Source: Bacillota bacterium | Lineage (GTDB): Bacteria; Bacillota_I; Bacilli_A; MOL361; Turicibacteraceae | Assembly (NCBI GenBank): GCA_003486705.1 | Contig: DNGE01000039.1 | Location: 2,691 to 7,778, forward strand | Direction of reading: 5' to 3' | Length of the DNA stretch: 5,088 nt | Shown: positions 1 through 5,088 of the stretch, one piece after another | Layout: every line of letters starts with the position of its first letter | Numbering within the stretch: the stretch's first letter is position 1 | The notes under the pieces: model-generated | What the model was told of the DNA's origin: nothing | Database searches by the model: none | Seen by the model: the letters and a program-made list of their open reading frames with translations, nothing else | Made by a program: the position numbers and the translations under genes

Positions 1-55
1 ATTTCTCTCCCCTCTTTATGTTTGGGTTTATATAACGTATTTCACTGTAAAATAG

Positions 56-84
56 TAGTAAAATTATAGTAAAAATTGTATAAT
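56..84 (+). promoter_or_regulatory. Possible promoter of the EIIC-EAL gene
   Basis: A perfect -10 hexamer TATAAT lies at 79-84. The hexamer 17 bases upstream (TAGTAA, 56-61) is a poor -35 match, so activity would depend on the -10 box or an activator. The surrounding DNA is very AT-rich and holds a near-direct repeat (TAGTAAAATT / TAGTAAAAATT), which makes chance -10 matches likely. Transcription would start near base 91, leaving a leader of about 57 bases before the start codon. Nothing else is recognised in bases 1-147. Confidence 0.4.
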
Positions 85-147
85 TTATATTTGTTACGTC
101 ACATAAAATATTAATTTGTCTCGTGACTCGTTATAGGGGGATACAAC

Positions 148-2259
148 ATGCAAAACTTTTTTTTACTTATTAATCAAAACACTTGGTTCAATGCAACGAG
201 AAGGGGATTTTTAAAGATTCAGGTCATCGTCGTCATTGGAGCTCTATCTATCTTATTTTCTAATTTAAGTGATACGGCTCTTAACTATATATTAAGTCCG
301 CAATGGCATCACTTATTTAACTCAATTGCTAATTTAGTGAATTCGTTTATTGCCTTAATTCTTGTTATTACTGTGAGTTACTCGCTTGCTCGGATAAAGG
401 GTCAGCGTAGTAAGCATTTGGTTAATCCAATTATTCCATCTACTCTGTCTGTTATTTTGGCCATTATTTTAACGTTAAATATGGAAGGGGCTAGCAGTCC
501 TATTCAAGATATTAATACGAGTTCGATGTTTCTTTCGGTACTTCTTGGTTTAATTATTACTGAGGTTTATTTCTTCTTTAATAAATTATGGCATCGATAT
601 AAAACTAACCGAAAAACGACTTACTCGACTGATATTGGATTAACGGATGCGATTGATTCCTTTGCACCAGCGTTTGCAACAACTCTCTTTTTTATTGCAG
701 TGAAGTTAATGTTACTTCACCTTGGCATTAATAATATTTCTAATGAATTGTTAGAGTTACGTATCATTATTTTACAGTGGTTTAATCATTTTTTACCTAA
801 TGAATTCACGTATATGTTTGGAACGCAGTTTTCTTGGTTTTTTGGAATTCATGGTGGTAATTTATTTTCACTGTTTCTAGATAGTTCTTTTGATGTTTTT
901 CAATCTCAAATTATCTTTTACTCACAAAACCCTGAAATCCAATCCACATTAACAAAAACATTTTTTGACGTCTTTGTTAATATTGGAGGGGCGGGCTCAA
1001 CGATTTGTTTGGTTTTAGCTATTTTTTATGTGAATGCCTCAAATTCGGAGAGACAAATTGCTAAAGTTGCATTACTTCCAACATTGTTTAATATTAATGA
1101 AATATTAATTTATGGGTTACCGATTATGCTCAACCCGATTTATCTTATTCCATTTATGATTACACCTTTTGTTTTATTCTTTATTAGTGTAACAGCCATG
1201 AAAATGGGATTAATTCCACTTGTTTCTGCCGAGGTCAATTGGATTACGCCGCTTTTCTTTAATGCTTATTTAGCAACGAATAGTTTACAGGCTATTTGGC
1301 TTCAGATGATTAATATTTTTATTGGTATGTTCATTTATATTCCATTTGTTAAGTTATCACATCAGATGTACGTAAAAAATAGTAAAGATTTATTTAATGA
1401 ATTAAAGCAAGTTGTGTTTTCAGGTCACCATACGCAAAAACAACTGACGGTTCAACCGAATCAAATCGGTTCTTTAGCACTCAAACTTGGAAATGATTTA
1501 AAACATGATGTAATAACGGATGCTGCTAATTTATTTTTAGAATATCAACCACTGGTTGATAAAAATTCAAAAGTTGTCGGGGTTGAAGCCTTGTTACGTT
1601 GGAAACACCCGGTGTTTGGTCCGATTCCACCTAATATTATTATTATGATTGCTGAAGAGTTAGATTTAATTCATGACCTCGGTCTTTGGGTTATTAATGA
1701 AGCCTGCGCGCAACTTCGTAGTTGGAACCAAGATGGTGTTTCGGATATTACAATGTCGATCAATATTTCAACTGTACAACTTCAAAACAATCTATTTTCA
1801 AAAACAGTAAACGACATTCTAAAAAGGCATCAAGTTAACCCACAATCGATTAAATTAGAAATTACTGAAAACCTCTCTATTGCAAATGATAATGTCAGTG
1901 ATTCTGAGTTAAAAAGGATTGAAGAGCTTGGAATTAAATTAGCCATTGATGATTTTGGTCAAGGTTATAATCCGATTTTATATATTTTAAAATACAATAT
2001 TCAAACGGTTAAATTAGATGGAACCTTAATTCGCAATATTGTGAATGATCCAGCCTCACGACATATTGTGACCTCTATGTATAATCTCTGTTTACTCAAT
2101 GACATTGATATGGTTGTGGAATGTGTTGAAACCCTTGAACAAAAAGAGATTTTAGATGACATCTGTACCTCAATTTATCAAGGTTATTTATTTAGTAAAC
2201 CACTATTACCTAATGACTGTTTAGCTTACATTAAAGGTCAAAATAATATTTCAAGATAA
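148..2259 (+). CDS. PTS EIIC (cellobiose/lactose-type) fused to a c-di-GMP phosphodiesterase EAL domain
   Basis: This is a predicted membrane protein that joins a sugar-recognising EIIC channel domain to a cytoplasmic domain that hydrolyses cyclic di-GMP to pGpG. Residues 1 to about 410 form a full-length, multi-helix EIIC domain of the cellobiose/lactose family. His235 in FFGIHGGN, the GGAGST loop (280-284) and Glu318 in NINEILIYGLPIMLNP correspond to the conserved sugar-site signatures of this family. A polar linker (about 411-450) leads to the EAL domain (about 451-700). There the catalytic set looks complete: EALLR (Glu480), SINIS (Asn539), EITE (Glu571), DDFG (Asp601-Asp602), VKLD (Lys622), ECVET (Glu658) and QGY (Gln678). 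The usual serine pair after DDFGxGY is replaced by Asn-Pro. No IIA, IIB or GGDEF domain is present, so it cannot phosphorylate sugar by itself; a sensor role, or borrowing a separate IIB, is inferred. The ATG follows a G-only Shine-Dalgarno (GGGGG, 136-140) at 7-base spacing. It appears monocistronic. Confidence 0.93.
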   Translation: MQNFFLLINQNTWFNATRRGFLKIQVIVVIGALSILFSNLSDTALNYILSPQWHHLFNSIANLVNSFIALILVITVSYSLARIKGQRSKHLVNPIIPSTLSVILAIILTLNMEGASSPIQDINTSSMFLSVLLGLIITEVYFFFNKLWHRYKTNRKTTYSTDIGLTDAIDSFAPAFATTLFFIAVKLMLLHLGINNISNELLELRIIILQWFNHFLPNEFTYMFGTQFSWFFGIHGGNLFSLFLDSSFDVFQSQIIFYSQNPEIQSTLTKTFFDVFVNIGGAGSTICLVLAIFYVNASNSERQIAKVALLPTLFNINEILIYGLPIMLNPIYLIPFMITPFVLFFISVTAMKMGLIPLVSAEVNWITPLFFNAYLATNSLQAIWLQMINIFIGMFIYIPFVKLSHQMYVKNSKDLFNELKQVVFSGHHTQKQLTVQPNQIGSLALKLGNDLKHDVITDAANLFLEYQPLVDKNSKVVGVEALLRWKHPVFGPIPPNIIIMIAEELDLIHDLGLWVINEACAQLRSWNQDGVSDITMSINISTVQLQNNLFSKTVNDILKRHQVNPQSIKLEITENLSIANDNVSDSELKRIEELGIKLAIDDFGQGYNPILYILKYNIQTVKLDGTLIRNIVNDPASRHIVTSMYNLCLLNDIDMVVECVETLEQKEILDDICTSIYQGYLFSKPLLPNDCLAYIKGQNNISR

Positions 2260-2339
2260 AAGCTTAATTTAGTGGTTTAAGGTATTTCTTGTAGTGGGTA
2301 TTAATGACTTAATTGCGGTTGATGATTTAGCTTATTAAA

Positions 2340-2387
2340 GAGAAAAGAAAAAGAATCGATGCGGGTATCGATTCTTTTTCTTTTCTC
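2340..2387. terminator. Bidirectional intrinsic terminator after the EIIC-EAL gene
   Basis: A perfect 21-bp inverted repeat (2340-2360 against 2367-2387) encloses the loop GCGGGT. The inner core is GAATCGAT/ATCGATTC. The outer arms are A-rich on the left and T-rich on the right, so the right arm doubles as the U-tract, and the mirror arrangement would work on the minus strand too. It lies 80 bases past the stop codon at 2259 and just before the riboswitch promoter, isolating the two units. The 80 bases between (2260-2339) hold no recognisable gene or signal. Confidence 0.88.
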
Positions 2388-2394
2388 CCCTACC

Positions 2395-2423
2395 TTGCGC
2401 TATGCAACCAAGTAGGCTATAAT
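2395..2423 (+). promoter_or_regulatory. Sigma-A-type promoter of the cobalamin riboswitch unit
   Basis: A -35 element TTGCGC (2395-2400) and a perfect -10 TATAAT (2418-2423) are separated by exactly 17 bases. Transcription would begin around 2429-2431, about 14 bases before the first paired element of the riboswitch. The promoter starts directly after the preceding terminator, which supports an independent transcription unit. Confidence 0.8.
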
Positions 2424-2443
2424 AAGCATGCAATTAAATAAAG

Positions 2444-2620
2444 TTTATGGGTGTCTTCTACAAGACTTAATAAGGAAATGCGTAACGCTGCAGCCCCCGC
2501 TACTGTATTTAGTTAGGATTAATCATAACCACTGTCGCATGATGGGAAGGTCGTTAATCTGTTTGAGCTAATAGCCAGGAGACTTGCCTATAAATGTTAT
2601 ACCCTAATCGGTGGGATTGG
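2444..2620 (+). promoter_or_regulatory. Cobalamin (B12) riboswitch aptamer with P13 kissing hairpin
   Basis: The class-defining conserved blocks appear in order. These are GCCCCCGCTACTG (2493-2505), CCACTG (2529-2534), TGGGAAGG (2543-2550), and the B12 box AGCCAGGAGACTTGCC (2573-2588), which differs from the consensus AGCCAGGAGACCTGCC at one base. Closing stem P1 can form between TTTAT (2444-2448) and ATAAA (2590-2594). Downstream, CTAATC (2604-2609) and GATTGG (2615-2620) form a six-pair hairpin with loop GGTGG (2610-2614). That loop is complementary (four Watson-Crick pairs and one G-U) to CCACT (2529-2533), which matches the L5-L13 kissing interaction known for this riboswitch family. Binding of a corrinoid, probably adenosylcobalamin or another cobalamin form, is expected to reduce expression of the genes downstream. 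Confidence 0.93.
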
Positions 2621-2693
2621 TGGCATAGCTAAAATCGTTTAATATGAGGTATTCGTGTCTTTTCACATGCCTTTATTTCTTTTTTTAGTTATG

Positions 2694-2720
2694 AACTCCA
2701 TTCAGGGAGTTTTTTTTATT
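2694..2720 (+). terminator. Intrinsic terminator of the riboswitch expression platform
   Basis: AACTCC (2694-2699) pairs with GGAGTT (2706-2711) across a six-base loop, and the stem merges into a run of eight T (2710-2717). It sits about 100 bases after the B12 box and well before the first start codon, so transcription attenuation is the likely control mode. The stem is short. A second, bulged hairpin just upstream (AGG 2647-2649 with CCT 2670-2672, and CGTGT 2654-2658 with ACATG 2665-2669) is also followed by a T-rich stretch (2672-2686) and could act as an additional terminator or as part of the switch. I did not find an obvious antiterminator partner by eye. Confidence 0.72.
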
Positions 2721-2859
2721 GCCAAATAAAAGGATGAAACCGACGCTTATCTTCCGTAGAAAATGAAGAGAGCAACAGAAGAGACGCTTTATCTCTGTCG
2801 GCGCTATTGAATTTTTCTAGGGAGATGGAGGTTGAATCTAGATTACCAATTTATTTGAG
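2721..2859 (+). other. Structured untranslated leader between riboswitch terminator and first gene
   Basis: No gene is supported here. A possible three-way junction is visible: CCGAC (2740-2744) with GTCGG (2797-2801) closes two small hairpins, TCTTC/GAAGA (2750-2754 with 2765-2769) and AGAGA/TCTCT (2780-2784 with 2792-2796). A near-direct repeat starts with GACGCTT at 2742-2757 and 2783-2798. The region matches no riboswitch class I can name, and each helix is only five pairs, so chance is possible. Confidence 0.3.
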
Positions 2860-2867
2860 AAAGGAGG
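2860..2867 (+). promoter_or_regulatory. Ribosome binding site fixing the TTG start
   Basis: AAAGGAGG is an almost ideal Shine-Dalgarno sequence that ends seven bases before the TTG at 2875. Its strength and spacing are the reason for choosing this non-ATG start; later in-frame ATG codons (from residue 51 on) would cut into the conserved domain. Confidence 0.85.
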
Positions 2868-2874
2868 CAGACAT

Positions 2875-3378
2875 TTGAGTAAAAATTGGGATTTAATTGC
2901 CTACCCTTTTTTATCGGAATCCAAACGATTGGTTGATCACGAAGTGCTAACAGACGTCTTATCTTCAACACTTGGGCTCATTTACAGCTATAATCCGCCT
3001 CTGAAAAAAGAGACATGGTGGGTTATGGATCGCGTTTTACACATGAATGGTTCTATTAGAGGAAAGCTCGCTATTACTGAGGAAGACATTGAAACAGGCT
3101 TACAACTGCTTCAAACGCTTCGTGAAAAGCATGCGGATCGATTTTCAAAATTTGTGTATCCAACGGGTCACCCGATTGCGTGTCAGTATCATGTGGCGAG
3201 ATGTCAGGCGAAACAAGTAGTTAGAAACTTGTATCTAATGGAGCAAGACGGTATGACTATTGAACCACTTGTGATTGATTTTGCGAATCTCGTGGCTAAT
3301 TTATTATTTGCATTTTCTATTGATGTGAATGCATATTTTGAAATTGAAGAACACGAATTTGTATCAAAGTCATATTAA
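2875..3378 (+). CDS. PduO/MMAB-like cobalamin adenosyltransferase homologue with altered active site
   Basis: The family transfers the 5'-deoxyadenosyl group of ATP to cob(I)alamin in the cytoplasm. This 167-residue protein shows the helical core of the PduO/MMAB fold. TDVLSSTLGL (26-35) aligns with the DELNSxIGL region, ITEEDIE (67-73) with the mid-helix, FVYPTGHPIACQYHVAR (93-109) with the FxLPGGTxxAAxLHxAR block, and FANLVANLLF (136-145) with YLNRLSDLLF. His106, Arg109, Arg117 and Asn138 are kept. In the signature HxxRxxxRRxER, however, the RR pair is Lys113-Gln114 and the Glu is Val116. The N-terminal ATP-binding block (TKTGDxGxT) is missing altogether. Catalysis is therefore doubtful; a corrinoid-binding, trafficking or sensing role is possible but inferred. 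It is the first gene after the cobalamin riboswitch, which independently supports a B12 link. Translation starts at TTG. Confidence 0.78.
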   Translation: MSKNWDLIAYPFLSESKRLVDHEVLTDVLSSTLGLIYSYNPPLKKETWWVMDRVLHMNGSIRGKLAITEEDIETGLQLLQTLREKHADRFSKFVYPTGHPIACQYHVARCQAKQVVRNLYLMEQDGMTIEPLVIDFANLVANLLFAFSIDVNAYFEIEEHEFVSKSY

Positions 3379-3493
3379 ATGACTTTAAGCAATACGCTTT
3401 ATTTACTTTAGAAAATGCCATTTATTTTAATATATCCTAATATGTTAAAAAAATGCGTTTTAATATTGAATTATATTTTAGGAGGTTTTATTT

Positions 3494-3934
3494 ATGAATA
3501 AGAATATGAAAAAAATTATTGTTTCAGTGGTGGCGGTTTTACTTGTGGGGCTTGCTATTTTCATGATTCCAGGTATGACAAGAACTCAAGGTGAAAAAGA
3601 GATCTTTATCACGGTTAAAAATGAAGAAACTGGTGAGGTATTATTAGACGCGGCCTCTTATCACACTGACACAGAAACACTTGGAGACTTCTTAGCTGAA
3701 CATGAAGAAGATTTCAAAATGGAAATGGAAGATTCTGAGTATGGTCGTTTTATTAATGGAATGTTTGGTTTAACAACGGAAGATATGATGAATGGACCTT
3801 GGTGGATGTATGCTTATAACTCGCCATCTCAAGAGTTAGAAATGCCTGTTGGTCAAGCTCCTGGTGTGGATACGTTAACGATTCAAGATCAAGATGAAGT
3901 GATCTTCGTGTTTACAACGGACATGGGATTCTAA
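3494..3934 (+). CDS. Membrane-anchored DUF4430 (transcobalamin C-terminal-like) protein
   Basis: This 146-residue protein has a Lys-rich N-terminus and one hydrophobic segment (8-26) that should act as an uncleaved anchor or signal peptide; there is no lipobox cysteine. The rest (about 35-146) is a single extracytoplasmic DUF4430 domain. Recognisable family elements are TLGDFL (62-67), DSEYGRFINGMFGL (80-93), WWMYAYN (103-109), VG (119-120) and a closing strand QDQDEVIFVFT (131-141). The domain resembles the C-terminal beta-domain of transcobalamin and intrinsic factor, which covers bound B12, though many bacterial DUF4430 proteins have no proven ligand. It lies one base before an S-component gene and in a B12-riboswitch unit, which suggests capture or presentation of a corrinoid at the membrane surface. 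The ATG has a strong AGGAGG (3480-3485) at eight-base spacing. The 115-base gap upstream is AT-rich and shows no convincing terminator or promoter, so co-transcription with the adenosyltransferase homologue is likely but unproven. Confidence 0.85.
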   Translation: MNKNMKKIIVSVVAVLLVGLAIFMIPGMTRTQGEKEIFITVKNEETGEVLLDAASYHTDTETLGDFLAEHEEDFKMEMEDSEYGRFINGMFGLTTEDMMNGPWWMYAYNSPSQELEMPVGQAPGVDTLTIQDQDEVIFVFTTDMGF

Positions 3935-3935
3935 G

Positions 3936-4430
3936 ATGAGTGTTAAAGACATTACTAAAATCTCAATGCTTGCTGCCCTGATTTTTACGATTTATTTATC
4001 GGGCTCAATGATTATGTATGTCGAATTGTTTAACTTTACGGTCTTGCTTTACGGTGTGACATTACCTAAAAAAACGGCCTACTTAAGCTTAATTGTGTTT
4101 TGTAGTTTGTTAATTTTAGTTTACGGTCTTCAAGTTTGGACCCTCATGTATTTAGTTGTTTTCCCGCAATATATTTTAATATATCACTTGGTCGGGTCAA
4201 AAGTAAAATCTGAATATGTGTTAGCAAGTGTCGGCTTTATTTTAGCTTTTGCTTGTGGGACTTTAATTGATTTACCGTTTATAATCATGTCTGGCTTAAC
4301 TTCAAAAGCTTTAATTTTACGTTTATTACTTGGATTCCAAGTTTCATTTGGAAATGGGTTATGTACCTTCATCGCAACCCTTTATTTATTAAATCCAATG
4401 AGACGTGTGATGATGAAGTTGAAATCGTAA
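3936..4430 (+). CDS. ECF transporter S component-like membrane protein (probable cobalamin/corrinoid specificity)
   Basis: This is a 164-residue, very hydrophobic protein with about six membrane segments (roughly 8-28, 31-44, 48-64, 66-86, 93-118 and 125-152) and a basic C-terminus (MRRVMMKLKS). The size, the topology and the N-terminal pattern (KDITKISMLAAL leading straight into helix 1) match substrate-binding S components of energy-coupling factor vitamin transporters. No EcfA ATPase or EcfT gene accompanies it, as is normal for group II ECF systems that share one module. Substrate cannot be read from the sequence; cobalamin, or a precursor such as alpha-ribazole (the role of CblT), fits the riboswitch. 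A single base separates it from the DUF4430 stop (TAAGATG). It has only a weak Shine-Dalgarno (GGGA, inside the upstream gene), so translational coupling is likely and the two proteins are probably needed together. Confidence 0.75.
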   Translation: MSVKDITKISMLAALIFTIYLSGSMIMYVELFNFTVLLYGVTLPKKTAYLSLIVFCSLLILVYGLQVWTLMYLVVFPQYILIYHLVGSKVKSEYVLASVGFILAFACGTLIDLPFIIMSGLTSKALILRLLLGFQVSFGNGLCTFIATLYLLNPMRRVMMKLKS

Positions 4431-4443
4431 TCTTTATAATATG

Positions 4444-4479
4444 ACAAAACGCCTACTGTTAACAGTAGGCGTTTTGTTT
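4444..4479. terminator. Bidirectional terminator between convergent genes
   Basis: Bases 4444-4477 form a perfect 34-base palindrome: ACAAAACGCCTACTGTT and its exact complement. The GC-rich core (CGCCTACTG) is flanked by A-rich and T-rich arms that supply a U-tract on either strand. It begins 13 bases after the S-component stop and abuts the stop codon of the minus-strand gene (4478-4480), so it should serve both. Confidence 0.92.
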
Positions 4480-5088
4480 ATCCGCGATACGATATATTAT
4501 CTGTGATTGTTGCATTTGGATTCGTACGAATATGAGACTCAATAAAGATTTCCTCACCTGATGGCAAGGTGCGGTAGTGTCCTTCGACGACATGTGTTTC
4601 TGGATTTATTCCATCAACATCCACGTCGTAATCGTGATCAAAATCAGCGGCTGTTGCTACTAGTAAATCATCGAATAGTGAAGCAGCTTTTAATAGAAAT
4701 GGAATAAGAAATAGTAAAATAATTAATGGTGCTAAAGTCATCGATACGATTGCTTTTTTATGTGTGTATCCATGTTTGTACAACCACCTTAATATGAGAT
4801 GTAAAAATAAGGCACTTAGGATACAGACGATGCCAAGATCAGTCAAAGGGGTTGTTCTTAAATCGTATGCGATTGTTTCAAACATCGAGGTGAAGCAATA
4901 TGGAAATGCATAGACGACCACACCCGCTACTATCCCACGCCAATTCTCATAGAAAAAAGAGATTCTTCTAAATAAAAAGAACAGGGCAACGATCACACCT
5001 AGTATAGGATTAATGAAGGATGCAATTGTTGTAATGGCAATGGAAATAAACATGTTGATGATAATATCCTGTGCCTTTAAAAAGATAG
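4478..5088 (-). CDS. Unrecognised membrane protein with polar C-terminal tail, 5' end probably beyond the window
   Basis: I do not recognise a function. Counting from the first visible ATG (5051-5053), the 191 residues hold about four hydrophobic segments: 3-28, 41-57, 71-90 and 101-123. An acidic stretch (DFDHDYDVDVDG, 137-148) follows, then a tail with two similar units, HVVEGHYRTLPSGE and FIESHIRTNPNA, ending in DNISYRG. HxRTxP...SYRG-type endings occur in other Firmicute surface or membrane proteins, as far as I recall. The acidic stretch has DxDxDG spacing like a calcium loop but has His where the final Glu or Asp should be. The frame has no stop upstream of that ATG. Eleven further codons (IFLKAQDIIIN) run to the right edge, and the ATG lacks a well-placed Shine-Dalgarno (only AGGA, 13 bases away). 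The true start is therefore likely outside, and at least 202 residues are coded. If 5053 is used instead, the gene ends there. Confidence 0.7.
   Translation of the reverse strand, partial: IFLKAQDIIINMFISIAITTIASFINPILGVIVALFFLFRRISFFYENWRGIVAGVVVYAFPYCFTSMFETIAYDLRTTPLTDLGIVCILSALFLHLILRWLYKHGYTHKKAIVSMTLAPLIILLFLIPFLLKAASLFDDLLVATAADFDHDYDVDVDGINPETHVVEGHYRTLPSGEEIFIESHIRTNPNATITDNISYRG

Noticed and set aside
98..127. Inverted repeat GTCAC...GTGAC in the leader of the EIIC-EAL gene
   Set aside because: Only five base pairs with a 20-base loop in AT-rich DNA; expected by chance, and no operator type is recognised.
2832..2858. Tiny frame starting TTG after GGAGG (eight codons, ending TGA)
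   Set aside because: The GGAGG abuts the TTG with no spacing and the peptide is too short to support. The strong ribosome site for the real gene follows directly.
3449..3467. Possible hairpin TTAAAA/TTTTAA between the adenosyltransferase homologue and the DUF4430 gene
   Set aside because: The stem is purely A-T and has no following T-run of note. It is not a credible terminator, so it does not argue against co-transcription.
3379..3493. Search for an internal promoter before the DUF4430 gene
   Set aside because: Several AT-rich -10-like strings (for example TAATAT) occur, but none has a -35 match at 16-18 bases.
4184..4372. 62-residue open frame on the minus strand
   Set aside because: It lies wholly inside the S-component gene on the opposite strand, has no sensible ribosome site, and its product (charged, low-complexity) resembles no family. 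It is a shadow of the real gene.
1..5088. CRISPR arrays, tRNA or rRNA genes, insertion sequences, attachment sites
   Set aside because: I saw no regularly spaced repeats, no tRNA-like cloverleaf sequence, no transposase or integrase coding and no terminal inverted repeats.

Overview
The window looks like chromosomal DNA from a low-GC member of the Bacillota. AT-rich codons, strong AGGAGG-type ribosome binding sites, a TTG start, T-rich intrinsic terminators and ECF-transporter-type genes all point that way. The EIIC-EAL fusion and the small ECF and DUF4430 genes suggest a Turicibacter/Erysipelotrichia-like gut Firmicute, but that is an impression from gene content, not a demonstrated assignment.

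Layout. (1) Bases 148-2259 (+) encode a 703-residue membrane protein. A PTS EIIC domain of the cellobiose/lactose type is fused to a c-di-GMP phosphodiesterase (EAL) domain, and the key residues of both parts are present. A long, probably bidirectional terminator (2340-2387) closes this unit. (2) A near-consensus sigma-A promoter (2395-2423) drives a cobalamin riboswitch. The aptamer core, the B12 box, and a P13 hairpin whose loop can kiss L5 are all readable, and a downstream intrinsic terminator follows at 2694-2717. (3) Beyond the terminator and a 155-base leader lie three + strand genes: a PduO/MMAB-like cobalamin adenosyltransferase homologue with altered active-site residues (2875-3378), a membrane-anchored DUF4430 (transcobalamin-C-terminal-like) protein (3494-3934), and a six-helix ECF S-component-like protein (3936-4430) one base behind it. 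(4) A perfect 34-base palindrome (4444-4477) terminates this group and the converging minus-strand gene. (5) That minus-strand gene (4478 to the right edge) encodes an unrecognised membrane protein with a polar C-terminal tail. Its reading frame stays open to the window edge, so its true start probably lies outside.

How the genes fit together. The riboswitch followed by an adenosyltransferase-like protein, a transcobalamin-like domain and an ECF S component reads as a compact B12 (or corrinoid precursor) capture, import and handling cassette that is shut off when cobalamin is plentiful. No EcfA/EcfT genes are present, so the S component would have to use a shared energising module encoded elsewhere. 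The substrate assignment is inferred from the riboswitch and neighbours; neither the S component nor the DUF4430 protein proves it alone. The EIIC-EAL gene appears to be an independent unit, perhaps linking sugar sensing to c-di-GMP breakdown.
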